Source: Epinephelus fuscoguttatus
Lineage: Eukaryota > Chordata > Actinopteri > Perciformes > Serranidae
Reading direction: 5' to 3'
NCBI RefSeq assembly: GCF_011397635.1
Contig: NC_064753.1
Location: forward strand, 26,560,322 to 26,624,321
Length of the DNA: 64,000 nt
How positions within the stretch are numbered: the first letter of the stretch is position 1; every line of letters begins with the position of its first letter. The notes beneath the pieces are model-generated. The model saw nothing but the letters and a program-made list of their open reading frames with translations, was not told the origin of the DNA and ran no database searches. Positions 44,701 to 60,300 of the stretch are shown here, piece after piece. A program made the position numbers and the translations under genes.

Positions 44701-47700
44701 GGTATGACTACTCTCAGTTACTATAACTCATCCTATAACAGAGTTTCAGTGTAGGGGATTAGTGTTTTCACAAGTCTCTCACACTTGTGATGGGCTCACG
44801 AACAAGCAACAAACGGAAGCAGTGAATGAAGCAATATTCTGGCAAACAAATGACTTTGGAAGAAATGGTGCATTTGGGTGTGCAGTGGAGAAGTGGATTG
44901 TGATGCAAGAGCGGTCAAAAGTTTGCATGGAGGGGTGTTGGTGGCTAAGTGGGTAGAGCAGGCGCCCCGTGTACAAGGCTGTTGCCGCAGCGGCCCATAT
45001 ACAACTCCAGCCTGTGGCCCTTTGCTGCATGCCATTCTCTCCCTCTCTCCCCCCTTCACGCTTAGCTTTCCTATCAATTGAAGGCAAAAATGCCCCCTCA
45101 ATTTTTTTTTATTTTAGTTTTTTAAAAAAAATTCAAATATTGAAGTTAACATTGATTGTGAAATCTGAAGTCATCCACACCAGCAATGATAACTATAAGA
45201 TAACGATGTGAGCACCCACAATGATAAACAATAATGTTATGTAAAGAGTAACAATGCTCTGCATACTCCAACTGTGACACCCTGTAAATTCAGATGGATT
45301 TCCGTTGTCTGTCAGGGGTTCTATTATTCATCAAATTACTCTGCCTATACTCTGTGAATCTGGGGTTAAACAATACCACACCCACCTGTCACTCAGCAGT
45401 GGCCACACCCTTGACTATGTATAACTTTAGGCCCATAACAATAAAGGTGTGGGCTATTTAAACATTCACCCTAGTACAGCTGTCAGGAATGTTTAAATAA
45501 GCTTCAGAGACCAGAACTGTTTGTTTGTACCAGCTTGTCAACATTTAACATGGGCGTCTATGGGGATTGACTTGCTTTTTGAGGTAGCCTCACGTGGCCA
45601 TTTAAGGAACTGCAGTTTTGACACTTTGCATGGCTTCGTTCTTCAGCCCCAGAGGGTTCCGCTTGCTCGAAACAAGCATGAGATGGATTATCCTTTAAAG
45701 TAAAGGTTGTCAAAAAATGTCAACCATGATTTTTAATAGACACAGCAGTATGAGTTTTACACCAGTAATAACTATGCATGCACAAATAATTCTATGATAC
45801 AAAAAGGTTGCTCACCGTGATATTTCTGACCACAAGCTCAGTACAGAGCTAATTTCCATCAGTCACTATATGTGAGAAACTTTAAAGGCCAATTTCCACC
45901 AGATATGTGTTGGTTGCGTCTGCGCTCCGGCACGGCAGCGGAGCCGATAGGATTCCATTCTAGTCAATTTGTGTGTTTCCACCAGCTGCGGCTGTGATGC
46001 GTTCCGGCTCCGTCTCAGCTCTGGCACTCCGGAGCCCTCCGCAACAGATACGCAGGACTTCTATTTTTGCCGGACGCCGGAGCCCAACGCAGCAATTCAG
46101 CACAGAGCAGATCGTGCGGGGCAGGAAGTCGTGCGCAGAAACACATTAAAACATCCGGTTAATTTTCAAAATAAAATACATAGTGTTCACGGCGGATCAT
46201 ATTTCCCTGCACTACACCTTGAAAACGTCATAATGGGCAGAGGCAGGCCTGAAGTCAACAGGTCAGAGGTTTTCTAGGGCGACAGACACTCACTGACAGC
46301 CCAACACTGACCAACAGCCGACCGTCAGCTTGGTGTGTCGGGGCCTCTGAAGAGATACCAGAAGAGACTGCACAGCCAACTTTATATCTTGGCAACCACA
46401 ACATTGTATATTCTGCTTACACCTAACTGGTATGGTCCGTCTTTAAAGGTCTTTAAAAAGGATTTAAGAAATAAGCAGCAGATTAATAAGTGGACAATCT
46501 GAGAATTGGAACAGAGTACTCTATTTCTGAGAACTGCTAAATATTTACAGTGTTAGATTATTACATTAGATAGATAGCTCCCACTGTTGTTCTCTGCAGT
46601 CCTCTCCATTATCCTCACTCCACTGAAAATCTTATTTCCCCATTCTCATGATATAACTTGCCGTCTCAATACTCCCCTTGTTCCTCATGTAGGTAATAAT
46701 GCATCTCAATTCATAAACCCTTTGTGTTAACCTCCATCTGCATCCCTTTTTAATCTTTTCCAACACAGTATCTTTTTTTCTTCCCTACTTTATATGAATG
46801 CATCAGTAACATCTGACAGTTCTTCCCAGAAGTGACTGCACCAAGCTTGGAATGCTATGGCTTGTCTAATCTTCCTGTTTTCCTGACTGTCAAAGATGTC
46901 CTGGCTCGCTAGAGAATGCAGGGATGAGCCTCCCTGAAGGGGGGATGGGCAGCAGGGGAGCAGGAGGGCGGGGAACCAAAGGCCAACAGAATGAGCAATG
47001 AAAGCTTTGTTTACACCGCCAGCAGTCCGGTTTTTGAATGTGTGTTTGTGTGCACCCCATGTCAATATAGGCACAGGACACACCCAGAATGTGTCACAGC
47101 CCTGTTTTTTATAGTGCAACACTGTGTTGAGGAAAACTCAATTAAATATTCATGGGTTGTTGTTTTTTTGATTGCTTGGTTGATAATTTCCTCTAATCCC
47201 ATGTATTAATTTTTTTCTATGTCAAAATACCAAGTCCAAAATAATACTCACGTAAAACAGTTAAAAAGCATTACAAACTAGATCCTTCAAAATAATCAGT
47301 AGAGTTATAACAACACAGTTTCAACAGAAAACTAACATTATAACCTTTTATGGTGGTTTGATTTAGTGCAGGACTGTTGTGTTAGACTGCATTAGTATTA
47401 ACTAAATGTTTCTAATAAATTGGCAGTGAAGTGTATGTTGTCCTATAAAATTAAGCTGCACAATGCACACATAGCCTCAAGTTGGCCATGACTGATAAAG
47501 AAATTCTGTCCTTCAGTGTTTTGTATGGTGTCTAGTAGTATGTTTTTTTTATATGTGTGAACAAAAGAGTGTGTGTCTTATTTAGGACAGGATTTGGACA
47601 GTCTCCTCTCCTTATCTCCAGCTTGTACAAACTAAATGTGGAAGTTCAAACACAGTTTTCAACCAACAGCAGCAAGTTAGGGATGTGGTGCCAAATATTA

Positions 47701-49220
47701 GTGAAATTGGGGCAAAGCAAAATAATGTTTAACCCAACCTTGCTCTTTTTACATTGCTCAGTGACACGCTGTCAGTTTGGATATGTTTAATTTAAATTGT
47801 TGGCTGTTATTTTTTTGTTCGTGTCGCTCAACTGTTGTTCACTTGCAGTGCACCAGGAGAACATTCCAGTGTTTTAACAGGGCAGTGTGGGGTGTGTTTG
47901 GCAGCGGTTTCACCCAGAGCACACTGAGTTACAACAAACAAGGATTATGTAGCTGATATGCAGAATCAGTGCAGGGGCTGATGAAGGCTTTTTAAAATCC
48001 ATATCAGCTCAGGACATGCATAGTGGTAGGGTCACAAAACTTTTTAAATGTCATTGCCAGTGTAGATCCTAACTACATATAAAATAATAATGCTGTGTCT
48101 GTAGTTGAGATGGCTACAAACAAACAGGTATGAAAGTCACTTGCAACTACAACTGATCCACCAAACATCACATCCATCTAAAATACTAACTTATTCCACT
48201 CAAGTCGAAGAGGACAGATGTTCAGTTTGCTGCTGTAAAGACAGGGTGAGTTTAAAAATACATTTGTGAGACAGTTGTTAAAATTGTTTATGAAAGAAAG
48301 CTGATGGTATGATGTAGATATTTTGTATTTATATTTCTTCTCATGTGTATACATTGAGAAGAATGGTCCCCAAAATGTACAGGGCCCTGTATTTCTGATG
48401 AAATATTTTTATGTTTTTGCGCCGGCGGTAGTTGTGGCTGGAGGCATTGTGTTTTCGTTTTTCTTTTTTTTAAAGATATGTTTTTGGGCATTTTTGCCTT
48501 TAATGTATAGGACAGCCAAGTGTGAAGGGGGGAGAGAAAGAGGGATGACATGCAGCAAAGGGCCACAGGCTGGACTCGAACCCGGGCCGCTGTGGCAACA
48601 GCCTTGTATATGGGGTGTCTACTCTACCACTAAGCCACCGATGCCCCTGAGGCATTGTGTTTTCATGGTGTCCGTCCGTCAGTACATATTTCTGTCTGTC
48701 TGTTCGTCTGTCCATCCCATTCTCATGACCGCGATATCTCAAGAACACCTTTAGGGAATTTCTGCAAGTTTGGCACAGATGTTCACTTGGACACAAAGAT
48801 GAATTGATTAAATTTTGGTCTTCATAGATCAGAGGTCAAGGTCAATTTGATTTAGTCTGTCTCCATCACATTTTTTCAAATTGGCACAAATGTTCACTTG
48901 GACTCAGCATTGAACTGATCTCAATGAGGTGATTGAAGGTCTCAAAAGGGTTACTGTGACCTCACAAAACATGTTTTTGGCCATAACTCAATAATTCATT
49001 CACTAAGTAAATTTCACACAAAGGTCTAATAGGATAAAATGATGATGTGATGACAATTTATATTCCAAAGGTCAACTTTAGCGTCATAATGTTCTGCAAA
49101 AACACTTTTCTGGCCATTACTCAGTGTCATATCTCAGAAACATCAGGGGAGACATTTGGTCAGATACTGAACTGGTGACACTAATCTAAAAACTGTGCTG
49201 ATCTGTGCTGCTGGGGGGAA

Positions 49221-49255
<35 letters not shown>

Positions 49256-52200
49256 AAACATCCGTGTTTTCACAGACATGGATTTGAACTGTAAGTGCAA
49301 CTTGATTGGTTCGCGGAGGCATACAACCATGAGGCGGTAATTCTAGTCTTTATATTACACAAAGGGATACGCATTTGTATACAGCGAGTTCTCTACTCAG
49401 TGCAGTAAGTTAGAAAGTGAAGTCATTGTAACCTGAATTGTGATGATACTTTCATCGTTGCAAAGCTTGATTCCTGAAATTGTTTACCACTCTTACACAA
49501 TGTTATTCCTGCCTTACCAGTTTACTCTATATCACTGCAGTGCTCAGCCTCATCTCTGATCCCTGGGGCATGTGGCTCACATCACCTAGGCTTGGCAAAA
49601 CCTCAATTTTGCTAAGCCACCCATTCCCATAGTGTTCATGTTTACAATGTACTGTTTTCCTCTTGGCTACCCCCCTCTATGCCCCCTACCCTCAGGAGAT
49701 CATGGTGGTAAACAGATATTTACAAAATAATCCCAGGTCTACTTAATTAGGAGCTCCTCCCTGGTGGTTAGTCCTGCTCCCTGGGAACAACCCAGAGCTG
49801 AGGAGCCTGGCCAATTATACACCAACACAACAACCATGTGCCCCTCTCTGCATACCACCCTCGCTGCTGTGTGTTTTGTGGGTTGTCACAACTGTGTGTA
49901 TGTGTCTGCATGCGAATGGGCACAAGTTTGATTTAGCAATTTGTGAAATATGAAAGTTAATAAGCTTCCTCCTCTACTCTACTTGCATTGTGCTGCATGT
50001 CTCACAGGAAATTGAATTGGAAGCAGAGAGTATAAGCTGATGGGAATCCCCCTTATCACAAACAGCAGTGAAAAGGCATTTCCTGCGTTAAAACATGTCT
50101 GAGGAATGTGATCAAAGCCAACGTCTTTCAGCATAAAGAGGAAAATATCAATAATTTAACCAGTTCATAGCATTACATAATATTGTTTATGATGTTTTAC
50201 CCAGTATACTCTTAAAGTCTTTGGACTCATGTATTCACATTTGATCATCTAACTCTTAAGATACTAAATATTTTTTGTTCCATCATTCCAGTTATTTACG
50301 TCATTAAAATACCTTTGAAACACAAAATCATAAAAAAAACAACATATATTTCTTGCTAATAACTTCTTACAGGCAGGACAAAAAAATGAATTCAGTTGGT
50401 TATTTTATTGCAAAATATATCAAGTACATAATTCCCACCCATCTATTCCTTGTACCCACTTTTTCCTGTTGACAGTGATAGGGAGCCTGTATCTATTGGG
50501 GGAAGGTCAGGGCAACACAAAGGCTACGACAAAGAGACACATTATGTTACATATGAGCCAGTTTAAGGTTTCCAGTTCACATAACCTATCTGTTTTTGGT
50601 CTGCGGGAAACTTGGGCTAAAACAGGAAGAAAAAATCATTCTGATAAAGATTTATTGAATCACTTGATACTTTCACAGGCCCAGTCCACACAGACAAAAG
50701 TATATTTGTACATGTAGCTTTTTAATACATATGGGACTTTCATCCACATGGAAACTGACCAAAAACAAAACTTTTATAAAACTCCAGGGTAAAGATTTTC
50801 AGAAACTTTTCAGTGTCAACATGTAGACAGCAAAAGAGAGACCACACCGGGATGCATGCTATGCTAAGCTAGCACATTGCAAGATGGTCAGTAACGCCAG
50901 AACTCCAGACCAGAAACATAACATCCTCCAATAGCCTACAGATCTGGTGTATTGAGCCACTTTGGTTTCATTGTGAAATATGATGGCAATGGCAAGGAAG
51001 TGGTGGATAAACAACAACTGTGCACACCAAGCCAAATAATGACCACATCCTTCAAACCAGGGGACGAGAGCCACTGTGCGGTGGCAGCCTCTGGGTCAAC
51101 AGCTAATGTTAGCACAAAGCACACATCGACAGCAATGAGCAGCAACTGCCGGTGGTTTGGGTAGCCGATTTGGTCAGAAAGACTACGTTAGTGATGGCTG
51201 TTTAGCTTGTGTGTATAAGTGATAAGAGATCATACTTTATGTTAGTTTAAATTAATAAATGAATTAAAATAACATAAAAGAAAAAAATTAAAAACCATGG
51301 CTATTTCTCAGGCATTTTTATTTTTTTGCTGTATCGAAAACATACTGAGCCATGACACCCCTGTATCCTATCAAACCAAACTGTGAATTTTGTGAACTGT
51401 AACACCCCTATACTGAGGCCACTGGTCGCTTTTTTATCAGGCCTGTGTTTGGCCAACATCATCTTCTTTCTTTTTGTGTGGCTTTAGTGTTACAGTTATA
51501 TTGCTGCCTGTGGGTTTGGCATACTATTTACAGCACTTCAGATTTGTTTTTGCATTTTCATTTGGACAAAGATTTTTTTCATAATAGTCTGTGGACAGGG
51601 ATTTTATTTTAGATCAAAGGAGGGGAAAACCCTGTTTACAAAAATAGCCTTGTCTGTGTCAACTAGGCCTTATGGTTTTATTATTTAATCAATAAGAGTC
51701 ACAGAGCTAGTCCATGGTTCAGGTTGACACACCTAAAGCTCCTTAGTTACGATGCAGTTGTGGTTTACAGTGCAGAGCTTTTGGCACTCAGTACACAGCC
51801 TTGTCCCTCTGCTCCTGTGCATTTTTTTAAACACTCTAAGGGAACAGCAGTGAAATCCCCCAGCCACAAAGCTCCATGGTATCAGGCTTTATGGCACTCC
51901 CATATAGTCTCTAGTCTCTTGTCCCTCGAGCTTATCCCTCCTCCCTCTGATCACCTGGCTTTACGGCACTGTGGGGGGAAATGCGGCTATTCCCTTGCCT
52001 CTCACTCCAGTCTCAGAGAGCAAGGGGTAGAGCGACAGGAGCCTTTGAGAGAGAAAATTAAAAGGAAGGAAAGAGGAACGGCCAATGACAGGGCAGAGGT
52101 GCAGAGCATTCGAGCGAGATATAGGAAAAAGGAAGGTGGGTGGAAAGAATGGGAAGATTTAGATGGTTGTTGTAGATGCAGAGTTCCATAATGGCATCGT

Positions 52201-55200
52201 CCATACAGCATAGGCACATAGTCCTGCCAGAGTGATTTGATACTCAACAGAAAAATCATTTTGGACCACAGACCACAAACAGTTTTGTTACATGATGCAC
52301 TGTGATCCACAAAGCACCCACTTCAGTTTCAGGTGAATGTGTTGTGTTCATCTAAACCTATCGTAAGTCTTCACTGGCACTCTTTTTTGAGCTAAAATTA
52401 TATATATGTCCTGTTTTAAATTTAGAAATACTTACCTCATATGGCAGCTGGATTCTCATGGTATCACATGTAAATCCATCTTGTCGGCGCTTCCAGCAGC
52501 TCAGTAGGGAGGGCGGACATACCATGTACAAAGGCAGCATCCTGTCTCATCCTGCATCAAAACTGTCTTGTCATTAAAGGCAAAAAGCCCCCAAAAATAA
52601 TCTAAAAAAATCTATTTTGTCAGGCTTCAAGTAATGTGTTTGTGTCAGTCAACATCCTGTGAGGAGCTACTGGCAGCTACAGGCGTGGTTTAGGTGTGTG
52701 CGACAACAATGGATGTAAAAACGAACTGGATACAGCATTGGAGGCGGAGCCCCATTCACCTGTTCATTACTATAAAAGTTGCTCAGTGGAGTATGAAACC
52801 AAAAACGTTTGACTTCCAGGTTATTAAATTAATCGGATCTTCCGCATTGTTGGTACCATAGAGCAAGCACGCTAGAGACTTCTGCTAGCTGAGCAGCTAA
52901 CTTCCAGTTTAGCTCTCTGCCAACTTGAATGGGGATAGACTTACAAAATGAAATGAACAAATCCGGATAGTGAAGTGAGTCATTTTGCAGGGGCTGTTAC
53001 GCTCAAAAAATGTATCCACTGATTTTAAGATGTCTCTTTCCCAATGTTAGTCTGTGGGGAAAAAGACAGATAGTTCATTCAGTCACCTGCCGAGTATTTT
53101 TTGAAAGTGCCTGCCCTTTTTCAAATAGTTTTCAATGACAGCCTCTCAGATGGTTCTTTGTAACAAACCATCCATCAAGTTAGTAAAATACAAGAGTTTC
53201 TTGTTATGGATTCCTTGGTTTGTGCCTGTTGTCTTGCTACAAATACAATTGTGTACACTGAACAAGGGCTTTATAAGTAATCATGTAAGGATCGATCACC
53301 ATGTTAGCTTCCAAAATGAAATAAACTGCATCAGGTGTAATATTGACACTTTGCACTCAGAGTGCTCTGCTGCACTAAATCAAGCACTATAACATTTCAT
53401 TACTGTGGTCATTGAGTCCTGTCAAACACAGATGTACCAAAGATGTAACACATATAACACACATCCAAACAGGCCAGAGACATTGTTCATGTCCGTACAT
53501 ACACCGGTGCTTTTCCTGCTGTAACATGTCAAGATGTCTGCCGTGAAGAAAGGTCAGTTCTCAGTTGGTTAAAAGACTGCAGTAAGAACTACTGTACTCA
53601 TCAGGTAGTAAGACCAGATCTAATAGCTTCTGTCAGATTTGTCCACTGTTATGTCCTCGCTTACCTTTGCCCCAGCAGGCTTTTGTCAAAACAGCCTCTG
53701 GCCTGGAAATGAGCCTGAGAGTCTGGCTCTGGCAAAACAAATGCTTCACTGGGAGCTGTGAGAATACTCCTGGTCAGATAAGTGGTCCTCTACTGCTGTT
53801 GGCTGTAATAGGTTTTTTTTATGTTTGTGTGTCTACAGGTCACGCTCAGTGGGGGGTATTGGCAGGATTTGGGGTAATAGTTGCGCCCAGAATCGTCTCC
53901 AGGAATCACGTGGACGTCACAGACTTTCCACCGTCATCCAACCACTGCGTCAGAATGCTGGGGAGGTGGTGGACCTCACTGTCGATGAAGATGGTAAGAA
54001 CAAGGGAAATGTCTTTTGTCCAAGTATATTTTAACTTTGTCCATTTAAAACCTGGGTCATCAAAAAGGGGCTTGTGAACCCTAGGGGTCCTCAGAGTTAC
54101 TGCAGGGGGGTGCCAAATTACTGCTTGATAATATAAGTTTTTTTTTAAATCAAATTGTGTCTGAAAATACATATTTAAATGAATCGAACTAACGCACCTA
54201 GCCATGCTACAGCTGATGCTGACTTAGCAGCTACAGGGAAGCGTAAATGAAAGAAGACCTAAAAATATTCAGACAATTGTCTTAAATGCAAGTTAGTTTT
54301 AGACAAGATATGCAGTAAGGCATCACTGCTTCATATCTTTCAACTAAGGGGTCCTTAGCCTAAAAACATTGGAGACCCCTGGTTTAAAGGATCACTAGGT
54401 ATAGATTGACTAGACATCTCCCCTTTCAAGTTATCTGCCGTGTGTCGGCAGTGATGCCTTGATATATTGCTACATCTTTTGCATCATATATGTGAAGGCC
54501 ATAGACATTATTCTTTTATAACTTAAAGTGATCTGTGATATTAGCTCTGAATTTTTACAGTCAAATTCATGACAAGGTGGAGAAATAATATGTTGTAATA
54601 TAATAGGTTGACATGCAGCTATGTGTTGGGCTGTATCACCCTGGGTGTGTCGTAGATACATTTTTAAGATGCTGCAGAGCTTCTCATTAATCTTTATTTA
54701 GATATGAGATAGGCACTTTATAGATGACTCAAGGAGTAACTAGAGCACTCGGAGAGCGTAGACCTCCGCCAAGCAGCTTGGATTTCCCGCCATTTTATTA
54801 TTTTATCCACTTCGCTTCAACTGATCACCACCAAAATTTTATCATCTGTTCCTTGTCCCATCATCAGCCTTTCCTGAAAATTTCAAAATCCTTTCAGAAC
54901 TTTTCGAGTTATTTTGCAGACAAACGGACGACGAAAACATAACCTCCTTGGTGGAGGTTATTAATGTGCTCCTAATCCTAACTGTTTACTACAAGAATAA
55001 AATGTATTCAGTGACTAAACATTTGTCTGAGACAGAGTGATCATAGAATACAGTTTCACAAATGTGCCAATGATATTTAAGATCCAAATATTTTAGATCC
55101 TAAACTACTAGGGTTGTTATTATGCCTTTCATATTAACCCAAATGTGCATCAATTAACCACTCAGCAGTTAGAATCGATTTTGTTGTCCTACATTAACCC

Positions 55201-57303
55201 TCTTTTACTATATTTTCTGTAAAAGGGCGCTGCTCTGTAACCATTGGCATTTGTGTGACTCTCTTTATGAGCTCACACCCATGACGGATAGTAAAATTAT
55301 GGAGAGCCGAAGTATTAGAGTATTTGTATTTCTTAGGGAAAAGAAGGGAAATTAATTTCTGAATCTGAAAAGCAGATGTAGTGCACACAGTGGAATGCTA
55401 ATAAGGTCTGTTCTTCTCCTCGGCTTCTAAGCCTCTGCAGACAAGTACACACATGCTGCAGTCCACACTAGGGTTATTTTTTCCAGACAAAGTGTCAAGT
55501 TGGATTTTAGGTTGTCTACATGTTGTCATATTAAACTCATAACTATTCTTGTCAATTTATTTGAAAACTGATGTTGCATAAGAGAAATTTTATTAATAGT
55601 GGGTTGATTTAGTGAACAAAACTCACACAAGGTGGGCTTCCATCCACCTCAATTTGCATATCAAAAACGCAAGCATATTGAAGTACTGCAGAAAAGTTTA
55701 AACGCTACAGACAGAAAAAGTTGTTTTGGTGTATCAATAAAATTGAATGCAACTAATTGCAATGGAAACACATTAGTGGCACCAGACTGGAAAATCAGCA
55801 CCACCCATCACTTATCTCAATCTACCAACACCAAGTATTCGCTTCTCAGTAGCGGACTGAAAAGCACGTTGCATTTTCTTTTACTGATTTCTGAAAATTC
55901 AGTTCAAATTTGCACTTTATTTGGATGGAAATCCAACTAGACCCCCAAATAAAGACCCCTCCCCTTGTAGTGAGATTAGATTTTATTATGAAATATTTAC
56001 AAGTAAATTTTATTTAGGATCAGTCATTCTTTTTTCTGTCAGTAACTCAAGAACTATTGTTTTGTCAAGAAACCATGTGTTCTTTTCTCTCTCCTCTTTG
56101 AATGCATAGACTGGTGAAGCAACACCTTTAGTTCGCTCTCTGAGCACAAGTGTCACTTATCCTCCTTTTCTTAATTATCCCCTGCCTTTTTTTCCCCTCC
56201 ACAGATCTCTCAGTTGTGCCAACAACCTCTGGCAGCATTCACCCTCAGACAGTCAGGTCGTCGTCTTCATCATCTTCCCATCATGCCTCTACCTCAGAGC
56301 TCAATGATGCCCCAGGCCCTTCCACTAGCTGCCCAGGCTCAATACCTGAAAGTATGCACACACAGAGGCCAAGTGGCTCTACGCGCACAGCCACAGAGGG
56401 TAAGACAGGACATGGTATGTTGAAACCAGCTGCTGTGAACCATTTCATTTTGACACTTTTGCTCTGGGGCCCCTTAGGTCCAAAATAACTCCATTTCAGC
56501 TGCTGGTATTACTTATAATGCTTATGAATTAAAGTGTGAAATAGTATATATTATTGTTCTTTTTTTCCTTGAAAACACTAACCAGCTGTCTGATCCTATA
56601 CTTTTCTAACCATATCCCTTATTCCCATCAGATGACAGCAGACCAGGCTTGTCAGGTACAGCAGGAGAAAACGCAGGTGCAGCCATGCCCAGACTCCCAT
56701 CCTGCTGTCAGCAGCACTCCCCGTGTGGAGGGCCCTCCCCTGGTCACCTGTCCCTGGGCCACTCTCATTCAGGCTGCTTGCAGGCGTCGTCCTCTCAGCA
56801 GACCAGTGGCTCCCAGCACAGCCACGGTCATAGCCACAGCAATGCTCACCACTTCGTCCACCATGTCCATCACCCAGCACCACAGCCACCGGGCACCCTG
56901 CCCTTTCAAGAGCCGAGCTGCCCTGTGGAGCGACCCAGTGCTCTGCCCGCATCCTGTGCTGGAGTCAGCAGCAGCAGCAACAGTAGTAGTAGCAACAATA
57001 CAGCCCACTACCATGACCAGGTATGGTATTGATGCATTCATTAACAGTACACTATCAGCAGCACATAATACAAATTAATGTATGATAAGTAGTACTTAAA
57101 TATATTTGTTTTATGTGTGAGGAGATAGGATGAAGTTATAAGTGTTAAAGCATTTAAAATAGTCTTGCTGTGATGTCATACTTTGCCAACTTCCTCCATT
57201 ACTATGTCAAAGCTTCACTATGCATCATCCCACTGTCCTCCCTGTCAGTTAGTGAAGGTTATAGTCCAGCACTTGTCACTAATCAACATGGATGCTCTAT
57301 CTC

Positions 57304-57335
<32 letters not shown>

Positions 57336-60300
57336 ACAGCATTTAGCTTGAGACTAAAGCAGGCAGAACACACTAAGTTTCCCTCTATACATATTTTTCT
57401 ACTCAAAAAGGAAAATGCAGCAGTGAAAATATACAATTTTAGAATACATGGTATATGACCTGAATTTCGTATGACTCATTTAGCATTCCACAGGAGAAAT
57501 TTGGCCCTCCTCTTTCTATAAATCTTCGCCTTCCTTCCACAGCAAACTCTGCCAGTGGACCTGAGCAACAGCAGTGTTCGGAGCGGTGGAAACAACGGGG
57601 CTAGTTTCCATGGCAGCACCTCGGCCTTTGACCCATGCTGCCCAGGCTCCACCTCACGGCCGCCTGCTTACGTTTCCCAGGCCACCCCTGGGCCCAGCCA
57701 GCCAGCTGTGGTGGATTCATTCAGCTCCTCCATGGTGGCTCAGCCCCAGCCACAAACACAACCCCAGCCCTGCAGACATTACATGCACCCCTCCTGTGAG
57801 TACAGCGCCTTCGTGCAGTGCAGGAAATCAGACGTTCACCACGGTTTTTTCAAATGTGAATTTTAAAATCCCATTTAGTCATCTCTTGTTGTAGTCAAAA
57901 ATAATGTCAACATGTTTTTTTTAAATGTGTCAGTGTTACTAAGCAGTGTCTGGTTCAGTGTAACCATCTGCTTTGCCTGTGATAGAGTGCTGACATAACT
58001 GCTTTACAAAACATTTGATTGGCTGTATTGAAATAACGTCTCCATCTATGTAGACACGAAGAACCAAATTCTGTAGAATTTATGCATAACTAGAAGAGTG
58101 CCATCCTGAAGTAAGAAAATATAAATTTCTCCATTTTGGTTTCTGATTTTTTTCCTCAAAGGAGAACAGAGGAAAGTGATTTACAGAGCAGACATGTGAG
58201 ACAAAAAAAAATTCAATTTATTTTCAGTTGCACTTTCAAGTTTCAGCTACTGCATTTGGAAAATTCACTCATTTGCAGTGCCATATCACTTGTGAAAACT
58301 GGCAGCCAGCCACACTTCTCAAACCTAATGCTAATAGTAATTAACAGAGCCTGGTTGTTAATGTGCCAAGTGCTGTGGGAACTGTACCAGAAGTAGTTAA
58401 TTGCTCATTTTACTTGGAATAGCTAGGATGGAGAGTGAAGCGCTGTGACAAGGCTGTCTGGTGGGGATGTAGTAAGAGAGTTAGTTGCTGCTGGTGCCCA
58501 CGCTCACCTCTCTCTTGCCTGCCTTTCCTCCTCATTGTACTGCTGCTTGGACAAGTGGCAAGGAAGTCTACACCAAGAAGAGCGGAAAACAAAAGAATAA
58601 ATTAATATTTATCAAGTGGATGACTCACAGTGGTGAACTGATCTTTTTGTCTTTGCCAGAGAACAGAGAAGGTTTCAACAATAACAACAAAGCTACAGAG
58701 CCATCATCTTTAAAGGGATGGTTTGGATTTTTTGAAGTGGGTTATGTGAGGTACTTGACCTACAGTAGATGTCAATCGGTGCACTCCTGGTTTGGAGAAG
58801 CAGACAGCAGTGCCAACACAGAAGTTCAGCAATATACTGCTGTGGACAGGAGCAGCAAAATGTATTTTAGCTGCCTAAAAAATTAGTATCAGTTTAAGTG
58901 GACCTTGTATTGAGAATATGTGCACTGCTTTACCTTGACATGAGATAGCCTCTTTCCTTTGGCACAACATTTTCTCATCTGTAGAACTTCTGTATTCCTA
59001 CACGTAAGCACCACCGTGCAGCGCACCGCATTACACTGCAGGGCTCAGTGGTTTTGGTCAGACTTTCAATGGCTGTCGGGTTTTTGTGATTTCCTCAAAG
59101 GATAAGTCTGGTGAAATTTTTCATTAATAACAAATTCCATAAAATGACCAACATCAAAAACAAATATATTCAGTGGGCGTTGAGCATTATTTATTTATTT
59201 ATTTAACTATTTTGAACAACAATGTATATTAAGTACTAAACTTGAGAAAGTATGAGAAAGTATCATGAATTGACAACAGTTAGTTTATTGACATGCGACA
59301 TATGCAACATGTTCCAATCTTTGTCTTTTAGAGACTAATCTAGCTTTTCTGTGCAATACAATAAAATATTTTTAAACAAATATAAGTTAGTAAAAGCTAA
59401 ATGTACACAACACACTTAAGTAGAACAATAAAATTATACTAATGTAACTAATGTTATTCTTTTTTTATAGTCTAAGTCCTCCGTCAAATATTCTTATTGG
59501 TTTTTATCATAATAGACAAATTCACCCTGTTTATTATTCTGTTTGTTTTGTCAAGTTTTAGTTGAGGAAAATTCAACATTTTAGTCATATCATTGGCACA
59601 TATTACCTTAATTATTTTAGTCTAGTTTAGTCAATGAGAACTGTTAATTTCCTAGGGTTTTTTTCTAATATTGAACACTAATGTCAGTCTAGTTTACACA
59701 AAAACAATTTGTCATTTTTGTAAAACTTATTTCACATAAGGTTTTAACTCACCATTATCTGGTGAAAAACGCAGGTTGAATTATTAGGCTTCTTGCTACA
59801 ATGTCATGTTTGGATCCCCCTGCATATAACCGACACTCATAACATAGACTGACACACACACACACACACACACAAACACACAAATGCACACACTATATAT
59901 ACTATATATATATATATATGTACTATACTATATATAGAGACTTGCATTACAGACTGGTGCACCCTTAATAGCAAGTATTTCCTGTGTAGCCAAAGCCTGA
60001 TGTAGCTTAATCCTCAGTGCTGTAGGGCCCCATTGTTGTCCAGTAAAAGTATTATTTATGACCTTTTTTTTTTTAAAAATGTACCCTTCAGTAATAATAA
60101 CTGGACTTAGGGCTGAGTGCCACAAGCCAGCTGTAAAAGGCGGAAAATTATTTAACTCATGCACTGTTCAATTTGGTCTGTCCATGAGATTTGTTAACAA
60201 GAAAAAAGTATACAGTATCTTATCCTTTAATGTTTAAAGATGTTTTACTTATTTCTTTCCTTCTCTCTTTCCCTCAAACCCAGATGGCTCTCTAGCACGC

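Larger units (their letters stand above)
43749..53838 (+). other. rnf111: Largest rnf111 intron (10 kb), rich in mobile elements
   Basis: Contains three more SINE copies, the nested repeat at 48422-49350, a MITE cluster near 45885-46350, and likely dispersed repeats near 45270-45700, 50690-51190 and 52680-53110. No alternative exon could be supported. Confidence 0.7.
53994..56204 (+). other. rnf111: rnf111 intron
   Basis: Two MITE-like elements (54742-54970 and 55632-55940) in otherwise unremarkable AT-rich sequence. Confidence 0.65.

Noticed and set aside
57302..57335. Short regular repeats as a possible CRISPR array
   Set aside because: It is a tetranucleotide microsatellite without spacers, in a vertebrate intron.
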